64,000 nt of DNA from Paraphoma chrysanthemicola (lineage: Eukaryota > Ascomycota > Dothideomycetes > Pleosporales > Phaeosphaeriaceae). The DNA lies in the NCBI GenBank assembly GCA_020744225.1, contig JAGMWG010000008.1, forward strand, positions 434,001 to 498,000, read 5' to 3'. This document shows positions 24,190 through 35,264 of this stretch, piece by piece (positions within the stretch are counted from its first letter, which is position 1; each line of letters begins with the position of its first letter). The notes under the pieces are model-generated. The model did not search any database, was not told where the DNA came from, and was given only the letters and a program-made list of their open reading frames with translations. Made by a program: the position numbers and the translations under genes.

Positions 24190-26842
24190 ATGGCTCCAGC
24201 AGTACCCAGATTGCGAATCTTGTCAGGTGCGTGCACTCGCCGGCGCAGTCCCGCTGCGATTGATGCCACTTTATATCGTCCAGCATTCCAATCTACCCCA
24301 GCATCGAGCAGCACGCTTTACAGCAGCTATGCGCTCGCCATCTCATCTGCCCGTCCCGCAGTAGTTTTTGCAGATGAACCAAGTGCTAACTTGAAGCAGT
24401 GGGCGGCAATGCCGTGTCGGCGTTCTTATCGTGGCGCCTGCAGGCAACGAATGCCTGCGACGTGACGCTCGTCTGGAAGTCGGGATATGAGAGCGTGGCT
24501 CAGTACGGCATTTCATTCAAGTAGGTTATCGATGTGGGCTGTTCCACTATCTCATCGCTGACAAACGGCACAGATCCGCGCTGTATGGCAATGAGCGCTT
24601 CAAGCCCTACTCCGGTACGTTCCCCAGCCATCTTCTCTGCATCTCACTCTAATGTCCGACAGTCGTCCGGACTCCTGAAGATGCTGCACATTCTTCCAAA
24701 CAGCCCTTCGACTATGTTCTACTCTGCGTCAAAGCCCTGCCAGATGTATACGATATCGCCAACATCATCGAGTCGGTCGTTTCCCCACAACACACTTGCA
24801 TCCTTATGAACACGACACACAGCATCGGCGTTGAATCATATCTCGAGCAGCGGTTTCCGACCAACGTAGTCCTGTCATTGGTATCTGGAGCAGAGATTGT
24901 TCAGCTCGGGGCAAGCGAGTTCGAGCACAAAGGCGCGACAGACATCTGGGTCGGCCCTGCCAGCAAGAATGCCGCCATTCCAGCACAAATCCAGTCCGAT
25001 ATGGCCGAGGCTCTCGCCATGACATTGAGTTCAGGGCAAGTGGACTGCAAAGTCTCGCCCAACATCCGACAACAGCAGTATGAGCGGATGATTGGGTATG
25101 TCTCCACCACCTCCTGCTCAATCCACTTTCTAATGTGCCACAGTCCAATCTCTTTCCATCCCGCTAGCATCCTTTTCGAAACACCAAACCACGCCGAACT
25201 CATCGAGAAGGTTGGTGTTCGCGCTCTGATTACTGGCGTGCTGGATGAATTGCTCGCGCTTGCTCAAGCACAGGAATGCACATTTCCCGCCGACTTCCGG
25301 GAAACGACCCTTCAAAAAATGACACAGCCACCAGAGAACAACAGTACCATGTGGCTAGATTTCGAAGCCAAGCGTCCCATGGAGATTGAGACCTATCTCG
25401 GATCTCCGTTGAGGCTCGCACAGGAGTCCAACGTCGCCGTGCCGCGCATCGAGAGCTTGTACGCCATCCTCCATCATCTCAACATCGCCAACCGAAACCG
25501 ACCTGCTGCAGCTCCTACTCCCTCCCCACAAAATGGTATGCAGCCACCACCTCCCAGATTGTCCTCGGCCCCACTGCCTCGCGGACCACCAGGAGCTGGT
25601 CCCATGAATGGCAACGGACCGATGATGAATGGCAATGGTCCCATGATGAAGGGTGGTCCACGTCCAGGAAGCCGTGCTCCGTCCATCAACGGCGGTCCGC
25701 CAATGCGTCGAGGTCCTCCCCCCGGTCCTAATGGTTACCCGCCAAGGATGAATGGCGGTCCGATGGGTCAACGTCGTCCTTCATTTGAGGACGGCAACAA
25801 CCTCGAAGAGTTTTCGCACTTGATGCTCTACGATAATATAGTCGACGATGGAGCGCCCAACGGAAACTACGATAGCGCAGCCAATTCGTCCACAAATCTA
25901 TCTCTGCGCGAGCGAGAGCTCATGTTGAGGCAGCGGGAGTTGCAGCTGAGAGAGCAGGAGCTGAACATGCGGCGAGGGCCTCCAGGACCAGGTATGGGCC
26001 GGGGACGGCCCCCGCCTCCTCCCTCCATGGGCGGTTTCGACGACGACGATGATGAAGATGATTATTTCGATCCGATGGGTGGCCGAGCTCCTGGGCCCCC
26101 TATTGACCCAGATAACTTCGACATGATGAGCGTCACGTCGCGTCGCAACCGCAAGATGCCAAGCGCGAGTCAAATCCGAAAGAACCCAGAGGGTGGCTTC
26201 GCTCCTCAGCACAACGGGCGGCCTAGGAACCCATTCGCCCGTCCTGGCATGAACAAGAACAGGGGTAGCGCAAGGATACTTGAAACCAATCTCCATGAGA
26301 GCATCATGTCTAATCCTTTGATGGGCTATTCCTCAAACCGCTACGGAGATGTCGATCGTGGCACTATGGGCGCACAGTCGAGGTCCAACTCACTTACGGC
26401 AGCTCGCCTCGACGAGATGGGCGGAAGCTACGGCCCATACCCTCCAAACAGCCGTCGGACAAGCCAGTCGCCAGGCAACCCACTCAGCCCTGGCCCGCGG
26501 CCGATGGGCCGTCCTTCGCCTCCCAACGGTTACGCGCCTAACGGCATGCCTCCGAATGGCATGCCTCCGAACGGACGTCCTTCGCCACCTGGCATGAGAC
26601 AACCCGTCCCTAGACATCCTCCTGGTATTGGAAACGCGGTGGCACCACAACAAGTTGAACAACACGCTGGGGTGAGCAATCTTTACCCGCCCAAGTCTCG
26701 TCCTCAAGTTCGCAGTCTAACTGGGAGTGCGTCCGGCAGCAGTGGTAGCGCCAGTGCTCAATTAGATTCGGAGAACTCTGCACACAGCAGCCAGAGTAGC
26801 CTCGGCCCTCAGGGGGCTCGTCCTCCGGTCGGCGTCCGGTAA
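24190..26842 (+). CDS. Ketopantoate-reductase-like protein with long proline-rich tail
   Basis: Exons 24190-24226, 24400-24520, 24574-24614, 24663-25095 and 25144-26842 give 776 residues. Residues 1 to about 325 resemble the ApbA/PanE ketopantoate reductase fold, as in the S. pombe Mug72 type. There is an N-terminal Rossmann strand with a GGNAVSAF loop, DYVLLCVKALPD in the middle and a helical C-terminal domain. The usual GxGxxG loop is altered, so activity is uncertain. Residues from about 328 to the end form a low-complexity tail. It holds repeated NGNGPMM and PPNGMPPNG units, a charged heptad helix of RERELMLRQRELQLREQE type (464-489) and an acidic DDDDEDD patch near 509. The fourth intron (48 bases) has no in-frame stop. 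The tail suggests a scaffold or condensate-prone role rather than simple metabolism; that is inference. Confidence 0.78.
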
Positions 26843-28089
26843 AGAGAAGATCTATTCGAAGTGCATTTGGGGCTATCGACTTGGACTATGTTGAATGGTT
26901 GCATGGACAGCGTCTTGATTCGGCGATACTTGACGAGCTCTATAAATCGGCTCTTCCGATCCATCTTCATCGAAAGCAGCTCAAGGATATCAAACCCGCA
27001 CTATCCTGATTTTCTCCTTCCAACCGTAAACGCATCTTTCACACTCTCGATCGCCAGCTTCCTGGTCGAGGAATTTTACGAACAGCCGAGGGCTGACGGC
27101 GGCTCGCGGCGGATACTTAATGACGAATATTAGAATTGGGGAGGGCATTTGCACGTATACAGACCGACTCTGTCACTTGGGTCGTTGCTTCTGGGTTTCT
27201 TTTGTCTCTATCGTATATATTGTAACGTCACTCTGCGGCGGCGCTTCCCTTCTTCGCACTGGCACCCGCTAATCGTGGACATCTTGCATGGGTTGCTGCA
27301 GTGGGGCTGGATCATGTTCCATTAGGAGTTTTTTTTTTTCGATACATGCACATGTTTTTTTTTGGTTTGGGACACGATCTCGGGCCGACAGGCATCTCAT
27401 CATTTGGTGCTGTATCTGCTGACAGAGTGTACACTACTACCTATTTCTCGAACAGAGCGGCAAAGCGGGAATGGCCGGAGAGAAAGCGCGATGAACAGAG
27501 AGCGCATGCGACAAGTAGCGAGGCATACATAGTGGGCGAGCAACAAAAGCAAACGTTCCTTCTGCAAATGACTCTTCTGCCCGGTGTTACGGTGCTACTT
27601 GCGTGCGGAGGGGCCGAATCTGGGGAAGGCAGCCTTCAGCCGCCGACGTAATGGCAGCATCTAATGCGGGAGACAGCCACTTCGTGCATAGTGCCAGTCA
27701 AAGACTTTCTCGTTGTGCCCTCTGATAGCTTCTCGTCTATCCTCAGACAATTTTTGTGTCCTGCACTCGCCGGAGACAAAATGCCGTGAGTACATGTATG
27801 CTCATGTATTGTATCCCGCACGACGGGTAGGATCAAGCGGACGCGCATAGTGGAGGCTTCACGATGCCCTCGGGTCGTAGCTTGGTGTGAGAACCCCTCG
27901 TTCCGTTAGCGCAATGCGGTGCGAGCACCTCGAACGAGAACGGTGGCCGCTCCAACAGCGAGGCATTAATCTCGTCCCGCCCCCAACGAGTTGGCATGCA
28001 TGTTGCTGCTCGTTCTGTTGCTGCAGCCCGGAGCTTGAGCTTACCACCCCTCCATCGTTAGGTCGTACCAGACAAAGGCGGGGCAGGTG
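26843..28089. other. Intergenic region
   Basis: This region holds the 3' flank of the preceding gene and the hexokinase promoter. It has T-runs of 9-10 bases near 27330 and 27356. A 116-codon frame at 27301-27651 has no family resemblance and includes those T-runs. No gene is supported. Confidence 0.5.
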
Positions 28090-30110
28090 ATGGACACGCG
28101 AACGAGTCTACGCCCAGTTAAAGCCACGCGTGTGCCCAAGCTCAATGACCCCTCATCTAGCTCGCGGTCGGCTCCTTCAAGGCGTGTGACTGCTGTATCG
28201 TTGTCCTCTTCTATTGTAGCAATTGTCGTCGTACTAGCAGCGCTGTGCGTCCCACTCCTCGCGCCCCGCTTGCCTCACACGCTCCGCGAAATCTTCACCG
28301 ATACCCAGCATTGGCGCGTCTCTTCACCTGGCATCACCCTCCGCAATCCCGTCGTCTTCCAGGAGCCTCCAATCTGCCCAAAACCGGAACAGCACGTCGA
28401 GTTCAAGGGCACGTTCAACACCAGACCAGAACGCAGCATGGCACTCGCAGATCAAGCCAAGAGGGTCGCCGCGGAATTCGACTTCGGCAAGGATGCGGTC
28501 AACAAGGCTGTCAAGGAGTTCATACGGGAGATGGGTACGCACAAGAGCATATACTAGGCACACACGTCGCTGACAGCGCGCAGACGAGGGCCTGCAGAAG
28601 GAGGGCACCGAATTGAGCCAAATCCCCACATACGTCACTGCGGTACCCAATGGCACAGAGAAGGTATAAACACTCTTAGAAGTTTGCATGAGCATGTAGC
28701 TGACAAGCTATGCAGGGTCTCTACATGGCCGTTGATCTCGGCGGCACCAACTTCCGCGTCTGCTCGATACAGCTACACGGCAACACCACCTTCTCCCTCA
28801 CCCAAAGCAAAGTCGCTATACCGCGTGAACTTATGGTAGCGAAGACATCAAAAGAGCTCTTCTCGTTCCTCGCCAAGCAGATCGAATTGTTCCTGAAATT
28901 GCACCACGAAGACCATTATGCTTCAACGCTCACGCGCCAACAAACCGGTGGAGGTAGCATTTCGGAGGAGGAGATCTTCAACCTTGGCTTCACCTTCTCG
29001 TTCCCTGTAAACCAAATTGGTATCAACAAAGGCCTGCTGATGCGCTGGACCAAGGGTTTTGATATTCAGGACGCTGTCGGCAAGGACGTTTGCGCCCTTC
29101 TCCAAGCCGAAATCGACGAGTTGCATCTTCCGGTAAAAGTCGCTGCGTTGGTCAACGACACAGTCGGCACACTCATGGCACGCTCCTATACGTCTCCCGG
29201 CAAGACGGGGACGCTGCTTGGTGCTATCTTCGGAACAGGGACCAACGGTGCTTATGTGGAGAAGCTGAACAAGGTTACCAAGCTTACGCAGAGCAAAGAC
29301 ACTGGCGATTACGACAAGTCGACTGGGGAAATGATTGTTAACACGGAATGGGGTTCTTTCGACAACTCTCTCCGCACGCTGCCAAACACACCGTATGACG
29401 TCGAGCTAGACGAGAAGTCAGTGAACCCTGGCATTCAGATGTTTGAAAAGCGCGTCTCCGGCATGTTCCTGGGTGAGCTACTTCGTCTGGCCCTTCTCAA
29501 GCTCATCAATGACCCCGCCGTGCCACTATTTGCGGACGACAACTCCGCATCGAACGATGTACACAGCACTACCCAGATACACGATAGCAGTCCTATCTAC
29601 ACACAGTGGGGAATCGACACCAGCTTCCTTAGTGTTTGCGCTGGCGACAACAGCCCCGGGTATCGCATGCTGAGACAAACCCTGGATAAGGACTATGATA
29701 TCTCTGCTGTCAGTGCCGAGGATGCAGAAGCTGTTCGCGAGATCGCTGGGGCGATTGGGCGTCGTGCAGCTCGTCTATCAGCCGTTGCCATTGCCGCGAT
29801 CGTTCTCAACACTGGCCGCTTAGACAAGAGCTCAGGCACGGCAACAACAGAGCAGAAGTCTGGCATTGATCCCGCTCGCGGAGACGTTGAGGTCGCTGAT
29901 GAGGATGTCATCGATGTCGGTGTCGATGGATCGCTCGTCGAGTTTTATCCTAATTTCGAGGAGCACATCCGGGAGGCGCTGCGTGAGGTCCCGGAGATTG
30001 GCGCGCACGGCGAGAAGAGGATCCGCATTGGTATTGCAAAGGACGGATCAGGTGTCGGTGCCGCCTTGATCGCGCTTGTTGCAGGAAAAGTAGCATCGCC
30101 GCAGTCGTAG
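28090..30110 (+). CDS. Membrane-anchored hexokinase
   Basis: Exons 28090-28534, 28584-28663 and 28716-30110 give 639 residues, about 150 more than a cytosolic fungal hexokinase. The extra N-terminus is basic and Ser-rich (1-33), then has a hydrophobic helix at about 34-58 that should anchor the protein in a membrane. The kinase part keeps the phosphate loop LGGTNFR (183-189), the sugar-binding FTFSFPVNQ with Ser270, TKGF with Lys288, the catalytic-base motif VNDTVGT with Asp323, GTGTNGAY, NTEWGSFD and the C-terminal GVDGSLVEFYP and DGSGVGAAL adenosine-site motifs. On this evidence it could be catalytically active. Aspergillus HxkC/XprF is a mitochondrion-associated hexokinase-like regulator and may be the closest functional class. 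Sugar preference and target membrane are not visible in the sequence. Confidence 0.88.
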
Positions 30111-30365
30111 ATTTGATCGGCTGTAGCCAAGGGAAGCATGGTTCATGTATTGGATAACATGTACCACGAAGATGTGTAGCATACGCATAGTACGATTCCA
30201 GGTCCGCAACTTGTACTTGTTCAATAAAATTCATTCACGCAAAAGATATCCATTGCTTGTTCAATCGGCCCCTGCGCAAACCCGCTCCTTCCACAACTAC
30301 GATGGAAGTTGCGACCAACCCCATCAGCACAAAAGGACAATGAGAAGGAGTCAGAAAGTTCGCAC

Positions 30366-30383
30366 AAAAAAGCCAAAAAATAT
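30366..30383 (-). terminator. Probable RNA polymerase III terminator
   Basis: Read on the minus strand, two runs of six T follow the tRNA 3' end within about 20 bases, as RNA polymerase III requires. Confidence 0.75.
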
Positions 30384-30386
30384 CAG

Positions 30387-30460
30387 CGCCCGATGTGGGA
30401 CTCGAACCCACAGCCTTGAGATTAAAAGTCTCACGCGCTAACCAATTGTGCCAACCGGGC
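30387..30460 (-). tRNA. tRNA-Lys (anticodon UUU)
   Basis: The minus strand folds as a complete intronless tRNA of about 74 bases. The acceptor stem pairs GCCCGGT with ATCGGGC, with one G-T wobble. The anticodon stem TGAGA/TCTCA closes the loop CTTTTAA, giving anticodon TTT for lysine AAA codons. The T arm carries GTGGGTTCGAGTCCCAC, which contains the B box GGTTCGAGTCC, and the D arm carries TGGCACAATTGG (A box). CCA is not encoded, as is normal for nuclear tRNA genes. Confidence 0.95.
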
Positions 30461-31871
30461 TGATTGAATGACCTTTCATTGTATTAGTAGCAGTATATTG
30501 TTATATTTTGTCAAGTACCATGCTCATGTTGGATGGAGCATAGCATAGCACGTGGTACAGTTTGCTAAGACGAGTTCGTCAGAACGAGTGAGGCCGGTCT
30601 GACGCACCAGAATAAATGGACGAGTCATAGATGTTTGTGGGGAAGAGGCATCGGTGGAAAGTCGGAGATAGATCGGTTATACTAAGTAGACTGGCATGAA
30701 GGACTTGATTGTGTAGAGACAGTATAGCGAGACGGCCATATGCTTACAAGATCATTGGCTATTTCTATAATCGCATACGTCTGTGGAAGACATGTCTAGC
30801 TTTGCGATATGTACGTGGAATTGAATTCTGGAGGACAGATTGAGTAGTCTCAGGTGACAGCATCCTTCACCACGAACTCTAGTAGAACGGCGTGAGGTCA
30901 ATATACTTCCCTCATGGTACTTCACTATTTCAATTGGACTTTGTGCTTTCATTGCGTAGTGTACGACGACCACGTACACATCTGGAAGACCTGTAGTTGT
31001 CGCATCGAGAGAAGGCGGGCACCCATGAATAACATATCGGAGCCTGCTTAGAAGCGGTTTCGATCGGCCAGCTTCTAGTGGTCTCGCATCTCTCCTCTCT
31101 GACGACAGATGATAAGGCCATCGCACCAGCCCGTTTGTCACCATTGGACGCGCGTGCAACTTTTAATCTCCAGGCTGTGGCTTCAGTCGCGTGACCGAGC
31201 GCGAAGCTCGCACAGAGGGCAACGTGGGAAACGTCGAAGGCTTCATGAAGCACACCATAAATGTCCATGTCTGCTGTTTGGATGCGCGTAGCACCGTCTT
31301 AGCTCCGCCTGCAGTAGCACACTGCATGGAAACACGGGAGACGCTGTTGATCCGGCACAATTGCGCGCACACCGACAGATCCCCATATACCCACCTCGTC
31401 CGGTACAGTGAAAGAGCGGTCGGCGCGCCCGCGATAAGTCGTTCTACAAGGGTCTGGTTGGCGAGTAGATGGCAGCGCCCACCCCCGCCCTCGTCATATG
31501 CACAGCGGACGGGCCAATGAAGCGCCAGCTTGGCCGACGAGGCGGGTCTTGGAGTATCAGGATGATGAAGCTCGAGTGTATCTGGCGATGTGCTGGCGCG
31601 GGGAGGTGATGAGCTGGGTGATTTGTTGCGCCAGGGATGATGGAAGAGCCGGATGGAGTGTCGCGATCACCGCAGAGCCTCAATCTGGTGCGTACTTCTT
31701 CATCTTGCGAGGGCGCTTTTCGGAATGCAGAACCGTCACACTGTCAGTAACTCCAAAACCCTTTGCCACCCCGGGTTGACAAACGAACGACGAACGTGCA
31801 CACAAGACGGCCCGCTCCCATCGGCCGCTAAGCCCTACCCTCGCCTTAGCATTGATACCCCAACATCGGAC
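30461..31871. other. Intergenic region, no gene seen
   Basis: These 1.4 kb lie between the tRNA and the zinc-finger-like gene. Frames up to 135 codons on the minus strand lack domains and overlap frames on the other strand. Nothing is supported. Confidence 0.5.
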
Positions 31872-32869
31872 ATGCCTCGCTCGCACCGTGCTCCTTCACG
31901 AAGTCGATCACCTACACGTGAGTCCTGATTCGTTGCGCTCTGCAGCGCGCACCCTGTCTCTCACGAGGCTGGGGTTCCTCTGACAATGAGGCTGATGCCG
32001 CCTGCGCCACAGCAGCACCAGGCTACCCCACCAGCTCGCGCACCATGTCGCTGGCCGCAAGGCTGGAAAGCGACAGGCACTTTTCTCCGCAGACCGAGTC
32101 GTGGGTGCGCCAATCCGCGTCAAACATCCACGCGCGCCTCGCTGGCGTGCATTTCGACCTCGCCTTGGCCGACGACGACGAGGGACCCTCGAGTCCGCAG
32201 CGTGAACACTATCCGCGGTCGCGTGGCTCCTCCATGGCGCCTGCCTTGGTGCATCAGTTCACGCCCTCTGCGTACCCGCCTTCGCTTCATTCCTGCCGGA
32301 CCGAAGCGACACCGACCGAGACATCGATCAGCACGGGGCTTGCGAGCCACTTGCCCGGCGTGCAGCTGTTGGAGGAAAACAATGGCGTCTTGGAGATCTC
32401 GAGGCCGTTGATACGCACGCCTGTGTACGAGTGCGCATTCTGGTTCCTGAGTTGTTCGTACATCTCGCACAACCAAGAGGAATGGATGGTACACTGCGAG
32501 GCCCATTTCCAGGGCGAAGAACCACCGCAGGCAGTCCAGTGTCCACTCTGCGAGTGGTCAGCAGAAACCGATGATGGTCGAATGAGTTGGAACGCCAGAA
32601 TGCAGCATCTGGCGACCTCACATACGATGCTGGGGCAGACGTTGCGGACATCAAGACCGGATTTCCACCTGTTCCAGCACCTCTGGAGGAAGCGGTTGAT
32701 CGATAACGAGGATCTGAAGGAGCTGAACGGTGGTAACCACAACCTGGAACGACCACCAGGGAACTTTGTCGAAACGAATCGTCGGACGAGTGGGAGGGAG
32801 AGGGATGAGCGGAGGCACCGAAGGCAGCATGTTACCACGACTCGGCAGGCTGGACCACGAGGTGTCTGA
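31872..32869 (+). CDS. Small zinc-finger-like protein of unknown function
   Basis: I do not recognise a named family. Exons 31872-31917 and 32013-32869 keep phase and give 300 residues; starting at the in-frame ATG 32045 would give 274 without the intron. The N-terminus is basic and Arg/Ser-rich (SHRAPSRSRSPT). The middle contains two closely spaced Cys/His groups. The first has two cysteines six residues apart, then His-x3-His further on (YECAFWFLSC to HCEAH). The second is QCPLCEW followed by a His-x4-His pair (QHLATSH). Together they look like atypical C2H2 fingers. A phenylalanine/leucine helix (FHLFQHLWRKRL) follows. The C-terminus is basic. A nuclear, nucleic-acid-binding role is plausible but not shown. 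Confidence 0.6.
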
Positions 32870-34040
32870 GTTGTGCGACAGCGACCCACCGCATCACCCG
32901 GTCTGCGAGCCATGAGACACTACTGGACTCGTCAAATGCGGTCAGCCAGCGAGCTCATCTTTTCCCCCTGCTTCTTCTAGTGCTTCCGACTTTCCCTTTG
33001 GCCATGACGGGCATGCACCACTCGATGTGCATTGAAGCGCCTTCATTTTTCGGCTTCCAGATTGGTATTGAATTGTACCCACTCAAGTTGTGTAGGCGTG
33101 GGTATAGCGGCATTTTTGGGCGTTCTCGTAACGGGTGGGCGTTACCTCGCAATGTCCGTTGCGGGACATATGCATCTATATAGGACCGGTTTGAATTTGA
33201 ATGAGGATATTGCCTTTGATAATGAAATAATGTGAGCATACAAGAAAGTGTATCAAATCAATGACTTTTCTTCTCGAAACACTTGAGCAGGTCAGGTGAA
33301 TCATCTTTATACTTTTCGGCTTCATTCCACACGCCCCCGTAATTTCGCTATCACCTTCCTTCTCGGATCTAAGCACTTCCCGCTACCTATTCGCCGCAGC
33401 AGTCGTGAACAATGGATCATCGTGCCAGATTCCGCTCAGCCCTACGGCTGTAACGCGTCTGCCTGGAGCCTCGCGCTAGCGGCTTCCGCATTGGGCGAGG
33501 TGCAGGCAGCGGTTCGCGTTCGAGGTGGAGAGCGTTTGCGATGACTTGCATGGAGGCTGGCCAGATTCATGGACACGGCAGGTGAGACTTCCATGGGCTT
33601 CTGAAAGGTACTTCACATGAATCTCCGGTCCTCTTCTTCTATGAGTGTGAGTTTAGGTGTGAGTGTGACAATGTTGACATGAAGGATGATGCTGGCCGTT
33701 AGAGTTGGACTATGTCATCAAATCTGCAAGACAGCGACGAAATGCTTCGAGTCTTACAAGCTAGATTTCACGATTCTGAGTTGACAAATAACGTCGTAGC
33801 GGTCGCAAGACTTCACTGTAAGATCATTGGGGCGGGCATGAGAGTTACAGTAGCCAAGCACGATATTTCACACTTGTTCATCTTTTCCGCCATGCTTGAC
33901 ACTCATAATGAGCAATTGTGAATGGCCACAGGCATTACACTGCCAGCTTCGTGTAGCCAAGATGCTTGCACCGGAATAGGAGTTGTGTATGATATACTTA
34001 CAACGCAGAAGATGACACATGGGCATGATATTTCAATACG
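32870..34040. other. Intergenic region, no gene seen
   Basis: Short frames only (up to 94 codons). The plus-strand 33296-33544 and 33712-33921 frames have no recognisable motif. The sequence becomes more AT-rich toward the receptor relic. Confidence 0.45.
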
Positions 34041-34941
34041 AAGCCCAGCAAAATTTTCTTGCTCATCGTTCTGTGCGTCTGCCTATTAGTAGCGAGTGTT
34101 GCAGTCTCCACCCGATCCTGGGCGCAGAATGTCATGCGCCAACAAAGGGAAGCGGATGTTTGGTTATATCTCACCGCATCATTCGTGACATACTGCGGGT
34201 ATGTGGGCATTGTAGTGAGCGTGGTGAGGGGTGGTTCAGATGTTCCGAATATGAGATTCCTGTACGACTATGTTGAGTTGGTATTGAAGGTATGAAGTGT
34301 ACCTCACATGTCCCTATCTCGAGAGGCTCTTGTATAGTGGATGTTCTAGGTGGGTTAACTTCTGAACAGATACCCATTATGCCAACCATATGCTGTGCTA
34401 CTGCCGTCGCTCCTGCCAGCTCTCGATACTATGCTTGTATGTGCGCATCTTCGGCACCTGCATAGCGAAGTGGTTCAAGAACATATGTTATGGACTCATG
34501 ATCGTTGTAGTAACTTGGTGGGCGGTGTTCTTCATCGCGAAGGTGCACCAACCTACATATAGAACACAGTCTAACTTGATTGGAAGAAAGGAGTCACCGC
34601 TGCTTGGGAGCCACTACTTCAGCATTAATTGGCCTCGTTTGATAGCTCGAAGATAGAGAGCAAGATTATCAACCTGTATACTTTCACTTTGATCACATCC
34701 ACGAGCGACATGATTCTCTCTGTCTTGTTGGTGCTCCTGGTATTGCCAATCGTGTGCCAAATGCATGTTTCGTCGAAGATCAAATTCACTGTCTCTTTGG
34801 CGATTAGCCTTGGAGTACTGTAGGTGCACTTCTATCCTTATAGTTCAGTGACTGGCAAGTCCTTGTGTAATCTTGTGTGCAATCATACGCATCACCATGC
34901 TCCACGCTCGAAGGAACCCTGATACAACTGGCTCAGGCTAG
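34041..34941 (+). pseudogene. Pth11-like / fungal rhodopsin-domain membrane protein, probably broken
   Basis: Pieces of a seven-helix fungal rhodopsin-domain (Pth11-like) protein lie in order on the plus strand. Helix 1 and the WAQNVM loop are at about 34041-34289. A kinase-like QLSILCLYVRIF segment and the next helix with VVVTWWAVFFIAK are at about 34372-34590. Two more helices, with DMILSVLLVLLVLP and the GVLPCVILCAIIRI segment, span about 34646-34941. Introns at 34592-34645 and 34820-34859 can be placed in phase, approximately for the first. The junction after 34289 cannot, and no in-frame ATG precedes helix 1 because a TGA lies at 34026. The protein also ends soon after helix 6. I read this as a decaying gene; an unusual start exon or sequence errors are alternatives. 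Family members are G-protein-coupled-receptor-like. Confidence 0.5.
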
Positions 34942-35264
34942 ACCAGCACTTCCTTGACCTGCTACAAATTGTGGCGGCTGTAACGAGCTCTTCGCTACCA
35001 ATGGCTGCGTTAGTATTGAAGAGAGAAGCACATTTACAGATGAAGAGTAACTTTCGATGACCTTGGTTTGGGCACTCGCGGCTGCCTTCTGATCATTTGA
35101 TAAAGCCTTGAGACCAGCCTCGGACCTGGTGGTGATTAGGACGGACGAAGGTAGCATGAAAGCAATGTACCTTAGACCATACCTACAAAGTGTCATGCAG
35201 GTACGACAATATAAGCAACATCTACTGGGGCTCTTCAAGCTTCTATATGAATATTCATCTATCT
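34942..35264. other. Intergenic 3' region
   Basis: Between the receptor relic and the convergent acyl-CoA ligase stop codon. No gene seen. Confidence 0.5.
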
